NCBI GenBank assembly: GCA_052437175.1
Contig: JBQVOK010000010.1
Span: 1 to 64,000, forward strand
DNA length: 64,000 nucleotides
Source of the DNA: JACVCJ01 sp052437175
Lineage (GTDB): Bacteria > Bacteroidota > Bacteroidia > CAIKAF01
Direction: 5' to 3'
Shown: positions 1 to 7,512 of the stretch, piece by piece
Numbering within the stretch: position 1 is the first letter of the stretch
Layout of the letters: the number at the start of each line of letters is the position of its first letter
Notes under the pieces: generated by a model
The model's database searches: none
The model's input: only the letters and a program-made list of their open reading frames with translations
Told to the model about the DNA's origin: nothing
Made by a program: the position numbers and the translations under genes

Positions 1-35
1 TTTTCATGACTATTCAACATTTAAAATTACGACTT

Positions 36-575
36 TTATCGCATTCTAAATGGACCCGATTTCAGGGAAGCTGACAGTTGAAGTATCCGGGTCACCAGAT
101 CCGAAGAGAAGCTAAAATCAGCCTCTACAACCAGGGCTTTACGGTTGAAATCGTCAATGATGTTTAAGGTACGGAACTTTCTTTTGTTGGTTAAGATGTC
201 ATGCATAAAATCCATAGACCAGGTTTGATTCAATGCGTTGGGGGTTACCAGGGGTTCTTTTACCGGTACAGGCAACCTTTTCTTTACCCTTCTGCGATGA
301 TTTAACCCCATCAACTTATATACCCGGCGAACGCGTTTATAGTTCCATGTAAGGCCCTGCAAACGAATCCGTGAATAATACTTATCCTGGCCTTCCCGTG
401 GATTTTTCTCTGAAAGTTCCTGTAGTTTGGCTATTACCAGGCTGTCGTCTTTGCCGGGCCGGTAATAATACAAGGACCTGGAAAATGCAATGGTCTTGCA
501 GGCGCGCGTGACACTTACCCTGTACCTCTGTTCCAGGTAAGCTACTACATTTTTACGGTCAGCCGCCTTTACCAC
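36..575 (-). pseudogene. IS3-family transposase OrfB, truncated
   Basis: The 179-residue frame holds the HTH_21-like N-terminal part (about residues 40-100, RRVYKLMGLNHRRR) and the first part of an rve-type integrase core, with the first catalytic Asp in TWSMDFMHD (D122) and the IIDDFNRK stretch. A complete OrfB is about 270-290 residues and carries a DNGPEF-type motif and a final Glu; both are missing. The last dozen residues do not look like integrase, so the junction with other DNA is probably near base 80. The frame starts at a GTG overlapping the end of OrfA, which fits expression as an OrfAB fusion by -1 frameshifting. It is inactive as it stands. Confidence 0.85.
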
Positions 576-835
576 TTTTTTGACAACACGTCTTTGAGCA
601 TTTTGTTGTCAAGGGCCATGTCGGCATACATTTGCTTAAGCTTGCGATTCTCTTCCCGCAGGGCTTTTAGCTCTTTGAGCTGCTCGCTGTCCATACCCGA
701 ATACTTCTTCTTCCAGGCATAGAACGTCACTTTAGCGATGCCCAGTTCCCGGCAGATATCCTCTGCGGTACGCCCGCCTTCATACTCTTTAAGCGCTTTT
801 ACGATCTGCGTTTCGCTGTATTTACTCTTTTTCAT
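569..835 (-). CDS. IS3-family transposase OrfA
   Basis: Complete 88-residue OrfA. Residues 1-45 form a helix-turn-helix of the transposase_8 (IS3/IS911) type (YSETQIVKALKEYEGG, then ICRELGIAKVTFYAWKKKY). Residues 50-85 are a leucine-zipper-like coiled coil (LKELKALREENRKLKQMYAD) used for oligomerisation in this family. In intact elements OrfA binds the terminal repeats and, fused to OrfB, forms the transposase. It overlaps the OrfB frame by 7 bases, with an A6G slippery run at the overlap. With OrfB truncated the product could at most regulate or titrate related copies. Confidence 0.9.
   Translation of the reverse strand: MKKSKYSETQIVKALKEYEGGRTAEDICRELGIAKVTFYAWKKKYSGMDSEQLKELKALREENRKLKQMYADMALDNKMLKDVLSKKW
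575..581 (-). promoter_or_regulatory. A AAA AAG slippery heptamer (programmed -1 frameshift)
   Basis: On the leftward strand the last codons of OrfA read TCA AAA AAG TGG TAA, giving the canonical A6G heptamer just before the stop. In IS3-family elements this site directs -1 frameshifting to make OrfAB. Seen directly; function inferred from the family. Confidence 0.7.
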
Positions 836-893
836 ACTGTTTAAGTTACAATTTTTATACTTTTAAACAGTCCTATTTTTAGGAGGGGTTACA

Positions 894-1006
894 CTGCTCT
901 TTATGGTGGAAATCAAGAGAGTGCATATAAAGTATATAATAAAGGGGTTGATGCAGATTATGAAGTATATGAAAAAGCTAAAAAAGATGGTTATGTCGAG
1001 AAATAA
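894..1006 (+). pseudogene. C-terminal tail of a protein interrupted by the IS3 element
   Basis: In the frame starting at 896 the sequence is open from the IS boundary and reads into a protein-like tail, ending VDADYEVYEKAKKDGYVEK before tandem TAA stops (1004-1009). No start codon fits. The simplest reading is that the IS inserted into a longer gene and only about 36 codons of its 3' end remain on this side. The charged, Tyr-rich tail resembles C-terminal ends of large modular Bacteroidota surface or polymorphic-toxin proteins, but the family cannot be named from this fragment. Confidence 0.5.
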
Positions 1007-1715
1007 TAAAAGCCTTATTATTATCGTTTTTCTATGCACCCATGTGCAGTTTATTCATGCTCAATTGACAAAGAAATCCCTTCTATACTACGTAGAAGAG
1101 ATGAAAGATTCTTCTGTGTTTTACGAGTCATTATATATCAAAAATAAACGTCTGTTTATCAGAACGGATGATCAAATTAAAGCCGAATATGGTTTGGATA
1201 ATTTCCTAGATACGAAGAAATCCTATCCGTATACTAAGTCCTTTGTAAAAAAAGGAGCCAACGTATATAATCCTGAAGTCTTTTACAAAAAGGGGAAAAA
1301 ATCAGATCAGGAAAAGCTGAGACTTTACTTTTCAACCTCTACGGACACTATAGTAGAAATCGATGGAACTCCACCACAAATGTATTGGATAATAATTCCA
1401 TTGCCAACTAAAAGATATGAAATACAGACCTTGGCTGATGATACTTTAATAAAGTTAGATAACTATACTTTTACTTGTTATAAAGTAAGTATAAAAGCTA
1501 AGGATACAACTGCTGGTCAATGGACGGATTCTGCTCCTTATATTCCATATTTGGAATCTCGAGTTATTTATATTGATAAGAAGTATTTAATTCCGGTTCT
1601 AATAATTACTAATTATTTAAGAAAGGATGGTAATAACGAACGAAGTATTATAAAAATTTCTGAAATTATTGACTGTTCAAAATCGAAAGTAAAAAATATT
1701 GGAAGAAAAGAGTAA
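993..1715 (+). CDS. secreted protein of unknown function
   Basis: A 240-residue protein from ATG 993; the frame stays open further upstream, but this start puts a signal peptide at the N-terminus (SLIIIVFLCTHVQFIHAQ, probable cleavage after HA). The start overlaps the last codons of the interrupted frame to its left, so it was probably translationally coupled to that lost gene. The mature part is Lys/Tyr-rich with no recognised motif. The gene is AT-rich unlike the core genes further right, suggesting acquired DNA. If the interrupted neighbour was a toxin, an immunity role is conceivable, but nothing in the sequence proves this. Confidence 0.65.
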   Translation: MSRNNKSLIIIVFLCTHVQFIHAQLTKKSLLYYVEEMKDSSVFYESLYIKNKRLFIRTDDQIKAEYGLDNFLDTKKSYPYTKSFVKKGANVYNPEVFYKKGKKSDQEKLRLYFSTSTDTIVEIDGTPPQMYWIIIPLPTKRYEIQTLADDTLIKLDNYTFTCYKVSIKAKDTTAGQWTDSAPYIPYLESRVIYIDKKYLIPVLIITNYLRKDGNNERSIIKISEIIDCSKSKVKNIGRKE

Positions 1716-1785
1716 TTTTCCCTTGAAAGGGTAATGTTTACTCTGTTAAACCCAAATGTTCTTTGATAAAACGCGATGCAAGGGT

Positions 1786-1807
1786 ATTGGTCAAAAAGAG
1801 TACATGG
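1786..1807 (+). repeat. 22-bp direct repeat, copy 1
   Basis: Begins ATTGGTCAAA and ends TACATGG. An identical copy lies at 1931-1952, 145 bp downstream. Each copy contains an ATG; here it opens only a seven-codon frame. GGGTAATGTT at 1729-1738 recurs at 2518-2527, further repetition in this scar. Confidence 0.9.
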
Positions 1808-1930
1808 GCTTATTGTATTTAAAATAAGCGACTTAAAATTTTCAAGTGCGAAAGCCAGATGGTATTATTGGTCCTTAGCCATAGAAATAACGTAATTTAG
1901 GGGGTCTAAATACCTGTTAAATTGGAAGGC

Positions 1931-1952
1931 ATTGGTCAAAAAGAGTACATGG
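1931..1952 (+). repeat. 22-bp direct repeat, copy 2
   Basis: Perfect copy of 1786-1807. Its ATG (1949) opens the zinc-ribbon transposase fragment, so the repeat carries the leader and start region of that frame. It could be a remnant of element duplication or an internal deletion. Confidence 0.9.
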
Positions 1953-2092
1953 ATGGATCGATAACCTGTAAATGTGGGAGTTGTGATTGTGTAAAGGCAG
2001 GAATGGCTCATGGAAAGCAGCGTTATAAATGCCGTATTTGCGGATGTCGTTTTGTAGGTATAAGGTCTACACACTTTAATACAATCAGATGA
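1949..2092 (+). pseudogene. zinc-ribbon N-terminus of an IS1-type transposase, fragment
   Basis: A 47-codon frame encodes four paired cysteines and the phrase GKQRYKCRICGCRF, the pattern of the zinc beta-ribbon that opens IS1-type InsA and related transposases (C-x-C...GKQRYKC..CG..F). The HTH and catalytic parts that should follow are absent: the frame ends in TGA overlapping the ATG of the next gene (ATGA). This is a transposase remnant whose start region was captured in front of the secreted protein at 2089. Confidence 0.6.
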
Positions 2093-2517
2093 AAAAGAGA
2101 ATAAGTAAACTTAAAATTAGTATAATAGCCATTTTTTACTTACTCGTTGTAAACTATGGGCATGCCCAAACAGCATTTATACATATTGATACAGATAATT
2201 ATACGCAAACAGCAGATTCATTTAGTATATTCTTCAATAATAACAACATATATAAAGATGTTGTTAATAAAGATCCCAAGCTTCTCTCAGGAGCTTTTTT
2301 AAAATTCAAAAGAAAAAAAACGGATAATATTCCTATTTTTTTTGAGTTTAATTCTGGAATAGAATTTGCAATTAGCAGTAAGATTTTGTTCAAATATAAA
2401 TATGTAGATATTGTTATATATATGCTGAATGAACGAGTGGTTGTTAGTATAAAAGATATGGGAGCTAAACCAAGTTATATTCGTAAACATATCGTTACTA
2501 CAATTATTCTAGAATAG
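2089..2517 (+). CDS. small secreted protein of unknown function
   Basis: 142 residues with a clear signal peptide (ISIIAIFYLLVVNYGHAQ, cleavage near HA/Q). The mature domain is Lys-, Asn- and aromatic-rich with alternating hydrophobic stretches (FFEFNSGIEFAISSKILFKY, VDIVIYMLNERVVVSIKD) that suggest beta structure. No family recognised. The start overlaps the stop of the transposase fragment (ATGA). Base composition is strongly AT-rich, as in the secreted gene at 993, and both sit in the same mobile scar. Whether it is expressed from its own promoter is unclear. Confidence 0.6.
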   Translation: MKKRISKLKISIIAIFYLLVVNYGHAQTAFIHIDTDNYTQTADSFSIFFNNNNIYKDVVNKDPKLLSGAFLKFKRKKTDNIPIFFEFNSGIEFAISSKILFKYKYVDIVIYMLNERVVVSIKDMGAKPSYIRKHIVTTIILE

Positions 2518-2537
2518 GGGTAATGTTCGGCAATGTC

Positions 2538-2561
2538 CCAAAACGTCACCTGGCGTTTTGG
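2538..2561. repeat. inverted repeat CCAAAACG / CGTTTTGG
   Basis: Perfect 8-bp arms with an 8-base loop just after the gene ending at 2517. It lacks a following T-run, so it may be a weak terminator or an element end; a stronger terminator follows at 2611. Confidence 0.5.
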
Positions 2562-2610
2562 TTCTGGGTAAATTTCTGATATTCAATGCTATATGATTAG
2601 CATTTTGCTT

Positions 2611-2645
2611 AAAAAGCGGGGGTATATTACTCCCGCTTTTTATTT
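2611..2645. terminator. bidirectional intrinsic terminator
   Basis: AAAAAGCGGG (2611-2620) pairs with CCCGCTTTTT (2632-2641), with A- and T-runs on either side. It lies between the rightward gene ending at 2517 and the leftward gene ending at 2716 and can serve both. Confidence 0.8.
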
Positions 2646-2715
2646 TGGAACGCTGTAAGTCCCGTATAATACGGTGCTGTCAGCTTCCCCGGAATCGGAT
2701 TCTCAGCTCCCCCGA

Positions 2716-4275
2716 CTACCGCAGGATCACCAGCTTCTCTTTTTTCAGCACATTCCCGTTCTGCTCTTTCATCACAAAGAAATATAAGCCGTTCTGCAGG
2801 TTTGCCGTGCCGATGCTTCCCGTGCCCGGAAGAAGCTTGTTGAACACACGTACACCACGCATATCGTAGATCTCTATATGCAGTATGTCCGGATAGGCCG
2901 TAGCGTAATTCAGCTGCCCGGAGGCCGGGTTCGGGTACAGGTGCAGGCTAAAATCAGCCGCTTGTGCGTGGAGCCCCAGCTCCCCTTCGGAAATGACCTC
3001 TACGGTAAATCCGCCGTTGCCCGAAGAAAGGAGGGTATCGCAATACGTAGCCGTGCAAACCGAATCGGAGATGGTAAGGCATAATGTGTACGGTCCGCTA
3101 CCTGTGTAGGTATGTGTGGGGTACTGCACCGTGCTGCTGCTGCCATCGCCGAAATCCCAGGCATAACTCAGCGGACCGCTGCCCCAGCTGGAATCGGCAA
3201 TGATCAGGGCATTGGGCGTGTTGCCCTCATACCATTGAAAAAAGGCCCCGCAGGCGGCGGAAGCCGGGTTGTATTCGATGGTCTGACTCAACGAATCTGT
3301 GCAGCCGTTGCCCGAAACCGTAAGCTGTACCTGGTAAGTGCCCGGAGTGGAATACGTATGGGCCGGGTTGGCAGACGTGGAGCTGTTTCCGTCCCCGAAA
3401 TCCCAATGGAACGTTAAACCTGTGGTATCTGAAGAGGCCAGGATAAAGCTGTAATCCGGTGCATTCAGGTCGGAAATGGTAAAGGCAGGATCGCACATAT
3501 TGGCCACCGTTACCGTATCGCAGTAATGATCGGTGCGGCCCATGGCCTGTACCGTAAGACAAACCTCATACTTCCCGTAGCTGCTGTAGGCATGCGTAGG
3601 CGTACCCGCTGCGGAAGTGGCCCCGTCCCCGAAATCCCAGGCATATACGTAAGGGCCGCCCGGGTAACTGAACATCAGTGAAGAAAAAGACATTTCGTTG
3701 GCTACACCCGTAGGCGCATAGCTGAAATTAGCCGTACAGAACCAGCCATTGGTTACCACCAGACTGGTACACTGTGTGCCGCCGCAACCCGCTACATTAC
3801 CAACAGTAGTAATGCACACGTCGTAGGTGCCGGGTAGCGAAAAGTTATGCGTTACCGACTGGCCGTAGCCATGCATGCCATCGTCATACTCCCAGTAGTA
3901 AGAAGATGCGCCGGGCAGGCTATTGGTCGTAAATGTATAGTTACCGGTGCCGCCGTTATCCTGCACCTGTATAGCCGGCGTGCAGGGTGCTGCATTGTTC
4001 ACCGTGAGGGTCTGCAGCATCGTATCCGACTCCCCCGCCCCGGTCATGATAAGGCGCACGGTGTACTGCCCGTTATAGGTATAGGTATGAGCCGGACTGT
4101 TCTGTGCAGACGTATTCCCGTCTCCGAAAGACCAGCTGAACGTCCCCGTTCCCTGGCTGGTATTATTAAATATAAAAGCAGGATCGTTATCTGTTACCGT
4201 AAAAGAGGCAGTGAGCTGGGCATGCATCGCAACAGTAATGCCCAATGCGGCGAATAGAAGAGATAGTTTTTTCAT
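2716..4275 (-). CDS. T9SS-exported protein with five PKD domains
   Basis: 519 residues. A signal peptide (LLFAALGITVAMHAQ) is followed by five PKD (polycystic kidney disease-type) domains, recognised by repeated W.FGDG / HTY...G.Y.V phrases such as FSWSFGDG, YAWDFGDG (twice) and FHWDFGDG; the second is degenerate (YYWEYDDG). The last 75 or so residues form a type-A T9SS sorting domain: LYPNPASGQLNY, then IYDMRGVRV, and a closing ENGLYFFVM-like strand with VLKKEKLVILR. The protein is therefore exported across the outer membrane and probably surface-attached; PKD domains are adhesive or spacer modules. No catalytic domain is visible. Confidence 0.9.
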   Translation of the reverse strand: MKKLSLLFAALGITVAMHAQLTASFTVTDNDPAFIFNNTSQGTGTFSWSFGDGNTSAQNSPAHTYTYNGQYTVRLIMTGAGESDTMLQTLTVNNAAPCTPAIQVQDNGGTGNYTFTTNSLPGASSYYWEYDDGMHGYGQSVTHNFSLPGTYDVCITTVGNVAGCGGTQCTSLVVTNGWFCTANFSYAPTGVANEMSFSSLMFSYPGGPYVYAWDFGDGATSAAGTPTHAYSSYGKYEVCLTVQAMGRTDHYCDTVTVANMCDPAFTISDLNAPDYSFILASSDTTGLTFHWDFGDGNSSTSANPAHTYSTPGTYQVQLTVSGNGCTDSLSQTIEYNPASAACGAFFQWYEGNTPNALIIADSSWGSGPLSYAWDFGDGSSSTVQYPTHTYTGSGPYTLCLTISDSVCTATYCDTLLSSGNGGFTVEVISEGELGLHAQAADFSLHLYPNPASGQLNYATAYPDILHIEIYDMRGVRVFNKLLPGTGSIGTANLQNGLYFFVMKEQNGNVLKKEKLVILR

Positions 4276-4291
4276 GGTATAAAAATCAGCA

Positions 4292-4299
4292 CAAAAATA
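4292..4299 (-). promoter_or_regulatory. Bacteroidota -7 element (TATTTTTG)
   Basis: On the leftward strand TATTTTTG matches TAnnTTTG, 17 bases upstream of the PKD protein start (4275). No clear TTG lies at the expected -33 distance. Confidence 0.45.
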
Positions 4300-4406
4300 G
4301 ATTTAATTTACAGATAGAGAAATAAAACACTGCAATTCTCAAATTTTCTATACCGTTTTCCATTTTATATACCACTGTGCCGGTAAATGCGTATCATCGC
4401 ATACAA

Positions 4407-4625
4407 ATGCCGAAGATCATCATACATTATTTCCGGGGTAAAGAACAGCAGCGGCTTCAGCTGGTGAGGCTTCTCCATAGTGTGCAACGTGATCTTTTCA
4501 AGAGCAAAACACAGACCGACGGCCTGACAAACGGCACATCCATCGAACTCGACGTTACGTATGAAGAACTCGATGCTTTCGTGGAAGAACTGGATAATCT
4601 GCAACTGGAATACGAGATCCACTGA
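4407..4625 (+). CDS. small acidic protein of unknown function
   Basis: 72 residues from ATG 4407; a GTG at 4377 would add 10. The N-terminal half is basic (YFRGKEQQRLQLVRLLHSVQ) and the C-terminal half is a strongly acidic amphipathic stretch (VTYEELDAFVEELDNLQLE). Codon use resembles the host genes. No signal peptide and no family recognised. The opposite-strand frame over the same bases is less protein-like. It stands alone between two T9SS cargo genes. Confidence 0.45.
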   Translation: MPKIIIHYFRGKEQQRLQLVRLLHSVQRDLFKSKTQTDGLTNGTSIELDVTYEELDAFVEELDNLQLEYEIH

Positions 4626-4927
4626 TCGTATTCAGGCCCGGTTCTGGTCGTTTTTTGTATACATAACGCACAAAAAAAATACAATCCTGTACAGCGAATA
4701 TTCGCTTCACCCTGAGGTAACAATCGTCTTCCATACACATCTATATGGTTATATATCATCGGGTTAAACCCCGGTATACATTCCGATGCTTCCTGTAAAA
4801 CGACCGTTTTTACGGCGGAATTAAAAAATAAATACGCCTAAATTTAATAATTCCACAAGTCTGACGTAAAGCCCTTCCGGGCTCATTTCCATTCCTTTGC
4901 GTCTCCTTTTTACATTCAATAATCTAT
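4626..4927. other. intergenic region before the delta-60 repeat gene
   Basis: No convincing gene. A short hairpin, AGCCC-TTCC-GGGCT (4870-4883), and a promoter-like TTCCTTTGC (4892-4900) precede the ATG at 4928; the latter is close to the TAnnTTTG -7 consensus and is the likely promoter. Confidence 0.4.
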
Positions 4928-7324
4928 ATGAAAAAAATTCTTCTTTTACTGGCTGGTGCCCTTAGCTTTGGTACCGCCGCATTTGCGCAACCCGGAGCGC
5001 TGGACACCAGCTTTGCTCCCGGAGCAGGCGCCAACAACGCCATTACGGCCATTGCACGGCAAACCGATGGCAAGATCCTGATCGGCGGGAACTTCGTGAA
5101 TTACAACGGGAACATTCTGGCCAAACGTTTCGGTCGTGTACACGCCAACGGTTCCCTGGACACTACCTTTAACCCCGGCACAAATGTTGGTCCCTCAGGA
5201 TCCGGCCTCATCGGCAGCATAGAAGTACAGGCAGACGGCAGAATTGTTATGGGCGGTAATTTTACGGTATACAACGGTACATCCCGCATGCGCATTGCCC
5301 GTGTGAACACAGACGCCAGTGTGGATCTCAGCTTCGATCCCCTGGGAGGCATTGCCGGCCAGGTAGCCGATATCGCCATCCAGCCCGATGGCAAATACCT
5401 CGTAGCGGGCATCATTTCAGCCTACAACAACAATTACAGTGTGGGTAACGACATCATCCGTATCGATCCTTCCACCGGGCAGCTCGATAATACCTTTGCC
5501 AATATGACCGGCACCAATGCACAGGTAAAGACCATAGCCCTGCAACCTGACGGCAAAATCCTGATCGGCGGTGATTTCAGCGCATACAACGGCGTTCCCG
5601 CAAGCCGCATTGCCCGTCTGAATGCCGATGGAACCCTGGACAATACATTCAGTGCAGGCGCCAACAGTTCTGTAAATATGATCACCGTACAACCCGATGG
5701 CAAAATACTGGTAGGCGGCGATTTCTACAACATGAACGGGGTAATGGTAACCCGTCTTGCCCGCCTGAATACCGATGGTAGCCTGGACAACACCTTCAGC
5801 TCCGGTAGCGGTGCCAATATGGTGGTACACGCCATTGCCCTGCAACCCAACGGCAAAATACTTGTCGGCGGCCAGTTCAATACGTATAACGGCGACGTGG
5901 TGGGACACCTTACCCGCCTCAATACCGACGGCAGCCGCGACCTCACTTTTAACCCGGGGAACCCCGGCTGCGATAACACGCTTACAAACATTATCGTGGA
6001 ACCCGGAGCCCAGACGGCCATTATTGCCGGTCACTTCGAAAATTACAACGGCGTAAGCCGTAACCGCATTGCCCGCGTTTTCCTGGAAACCGTTTGCGTA
6101 AACACCTATGGTACCCACAGCATTATGGCCTGTGGCAGTTATACCTGGACCAATGGCGTTACCTACACTGCCAGCAACAATACCGCTACCGACACACTGA
6201 TGGGTGGCTCGTTCAGTGGCTGCGACAGCATCATCACCCTGAATCTTACCCTACATCCCTTCCCGGTACTTTCGCCTCTGACCGGCATCAACAGCTGTGC
6301 CGCCATTGCGCTGGATACGCTTACGATCAGCGACGCTGCCAATACCGGCGCTACCTTCAGCTGGTTCACCGATGCGGCTTGTACCATGCCGCTGAACAGT
6401 CCTTCCAACGTTACCGCCAGCGGCACCTATTATACCGTAGGTACGGCCAATGGCTGCTCAGACACTACCAGTGTAAGCGTTAGCATTCAACCCGCCCTGA
6501 ACCCCGCCGTTTTTGTAACTACCAATACCCAGCTGTCCTGCGAAGGCAGCACGGTTACCTATACCGCCATGGTACTCAACCCCGGCACAGCTCCTGCCTA
6601 TGTCTGGTATAAGAACGGCATAGTGGTGGGTACAGATTCTGTAGGTTATGCCGATAATAGCATCCTGGCCACGGACGAAGTATATGTACAGCTGGTTCCC
6701 GCCGAAAGCTGTGTGGTATCTGACACCGTAGAGAGTATACACATCATCATCAACGTGGCACCGGTACTGGTTCCTTCGGTAAGCATCACAGCCACTCCCG
6801 GTAACGTAATTACGGCCGGACAGCAGGTTACCTTTACGGCCGGCCCGGTGAACGGTGGTTCTAACCCGCAATATACCTGGTTAAAGAATGGTTTACCTAT
6901 CCCGGGTGCCCCCAATACGGCCACTTACAGTACCACGGCCCTGCTGAACAACGATGTGATCAGCTGCGTACTGCAGAGCGATACCCTGTGTGCCACACCG
7001 GATACGGCCCTGAGCAACGGCATTACCATTACGATCTCTACGACCGGCCTGGCTGCAGACGGCGATGCTTTCGTTTCGGTTTACCCGAACCCGGCCACAA
7101 ATGTGGTACAGGTTGCCCTGGAAGGAACACTTTTCTACAAGGAGGTACAGATCAGCCTGATCGATGTTTCGGGCCGCCCCCTGCTCTTGCGCCGCGAAAA
7201 CATCAGCGCGGGCAAACAGGTATTCAGCCTGGATACGGCACAATTACCCGCCGGACTCTATCACCTGCAGATCCACGCAGGCGGCAGCCTTATCGCTGCA
7301 GAGAAAGTAATGATCATGCGATAA
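4928..7324 (+). CDS. T9SS-exported delta-60 repeat (beta-propeller-like) protein
   Basis: 798 residues. A signal peptide (KILLLLAGALSFGTAAFAQ) leads to seven delta-60 repeats (about residues 21-385), each built on a core such as IALQPDGKILIGGDF followed by a YNG...R.ARLN.DG.LD.TF unit. These repeats (TIGR02608-type) form propeller-like blades. Next come Cys-containing Ig-like modules (about 390-710) with paired phrases such as PAYVWYKNG and PQYTWLKNG. The C-terminus is a T9SS type-A sorting domain (VYPNPATNVVQVALEG, then LPAGLYHLQI). It is surface-exposed or secreted; no enzyme signature is seen. The last blade (EPGAQTAIIAGHF) is degenerate. Confidence 0.92.
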   Translation: MKKILLLLAGALSFGTAAFAQPGALDTSFAPGAGANNAITAIARQTDGKILIGGNFVNYNGNILAKRFGRVHANGSLDTTFNPGTNVGPSGSGLIGSIEVQADGRIVMGGNFTVYNGTSRMRIARVNTDASVDLSFDPLGGIAGQVADIAIQPDGKYLVAGIISAYNNNYSVGNDIIRIDPSTGQLDNTFANMTGTNAQVKTIALQPDGKILIGGDFSAYNGVPASRIARLNADGTLDNTFSAGANSSVNMITVQPDGKILVGGDFYNMNGVMVTRLARLNTDGSLDNTFSSGSGANMVVHAIALQPNGKILVGGQFNTYNGDVVGHLTRLNTDGSRDLTFNPGNPGCDNTLTNIIVEPGAQTAIIAGHFENYNGVSRNRIARVFLETVCVNTYGTHSIMACGSYTWTNGVTYTASNNTATDTLMGGSFSGCDSIITLNLTLHPFPVLSPLTGINSCAAIALDTLTISDAANTGATFSWFTDAACTMPLNSPSNVTASGTYYTVGTANGCSDTTSVSVSIQPALNPAVFVTTNTQLSCEGSTVTYTAMVLNPGTAPAYVWYKNGIVVGTDSVGYADNSILATDEVYVQLVPAESCVVSDTVESIHIIINVAPVLVPSVSITATPGNVITAGQQVTFTAGPVNGGSNPQYTWLKNGLPIPGAPNTATYSTTALLNNDVISCVLQSDTLCATPDTALSNGITITISTTGLAADGDAFVSVYPNPATNVVQVALEGTLFYKEVQISLIDVSGRPLLLRRENISAGKQVFSLDTAQLPAGLYHLQIHAGGSLIAAEKVMIMR

Positions 7325-7325
7325 A

Positions 7326-7353
7326 AGCTAAAAGCCAATAGCTTATAGCAACA
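7326..7353 (+). repeat. AGCTNNN heptamer array 1 (four units)
   Basis: Units AGCTAAA, AGCCAAT, AGCTTAT and AGCAACA follow with an exact 7-bp period, starting two bases after the stop of the delta-60 gene. Same repeat family as at 7485, 17176, 17227, 17320 and 17398. Confidence 0.75.
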
Positions 7354-7386
7354 TCAGCCTTCTTTCAACAACGTGTATAGTGTAAT

Positions 7387-7420
7387 AAAAAACGAGGGTT
7401 CAGTACCTTCGTTTTTTTTT
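7387..7420 (+). terminator. intrinsic terminator of the delta-60 gene
   Basis: AAAAACGA and TCGTTTTT flank an inner GGT/ACC pairing and are followed by a run of T (to 7420). Just downstream, AGCTATA and CGCTGAT (7421-7434) repeat the heptamer pattern. Confidence 0.75.
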
Positions 7421-7484
7421 AGCTATACGCTGATAATTCACCGTTTTAAAAATAACGAACAGGAAACGCTTACCCCTAATGTAC

Positions 7485-7512
7485 AGCTATAAGCTGATAG
7501 CTCACAGCTACC
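7485..7512 (+). repeat. AGCTNNN heptamer array 2 (four units)
   Basis: AGCTATA, AGCTGAT, AGCTCAC and AGCTACC in exact 7-bp register. The last unit contains the stop codon of the leftward CNNM/CBS gene, so the array reaches into the coding end. Confidence 0.8.

Larger units (their letters stand above)
1..893 (-). mobile_element. IS3-family insertion sequence, 3' end missing
   Basis: Contains the usual two overlapping IS3 frames, OrfA (helix-turn-helix) and OrfB (DDE integrase), read leftward. The 5' end is placed at 893, where the leftward strand begins TGTAACCCCTCCTA, because an unrelated reading frame starts immediately to the right. The 3' end is absent: OrfB stops before its second catalytic motif, and the first 35 bases of the window do not restore it. 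An inverted repeat, CTGTTTAA (837-844) with TTAAACAG (863-870), lies between the element end and OrfA. The exact termini are inferred; no target-site duplication can be checked. Confidence 0.8.

Noticed and set aside
1865..2074. 69-codon leftward frame over the transposase fragment
   Set aside because: The rightward strand encodes the zinc-ribbon motif; the leftward product has no pattern.
2538..2561. main terminator of the gene at 2089
   Set aside because: The palindrome lacks a T-run; the hairpin at 2611 is the better terminator.
7326..7512. possible CRISPR array
   Set aside because: Units are 7 bp with no spacers and no cas genes; these are short tandem repeats.
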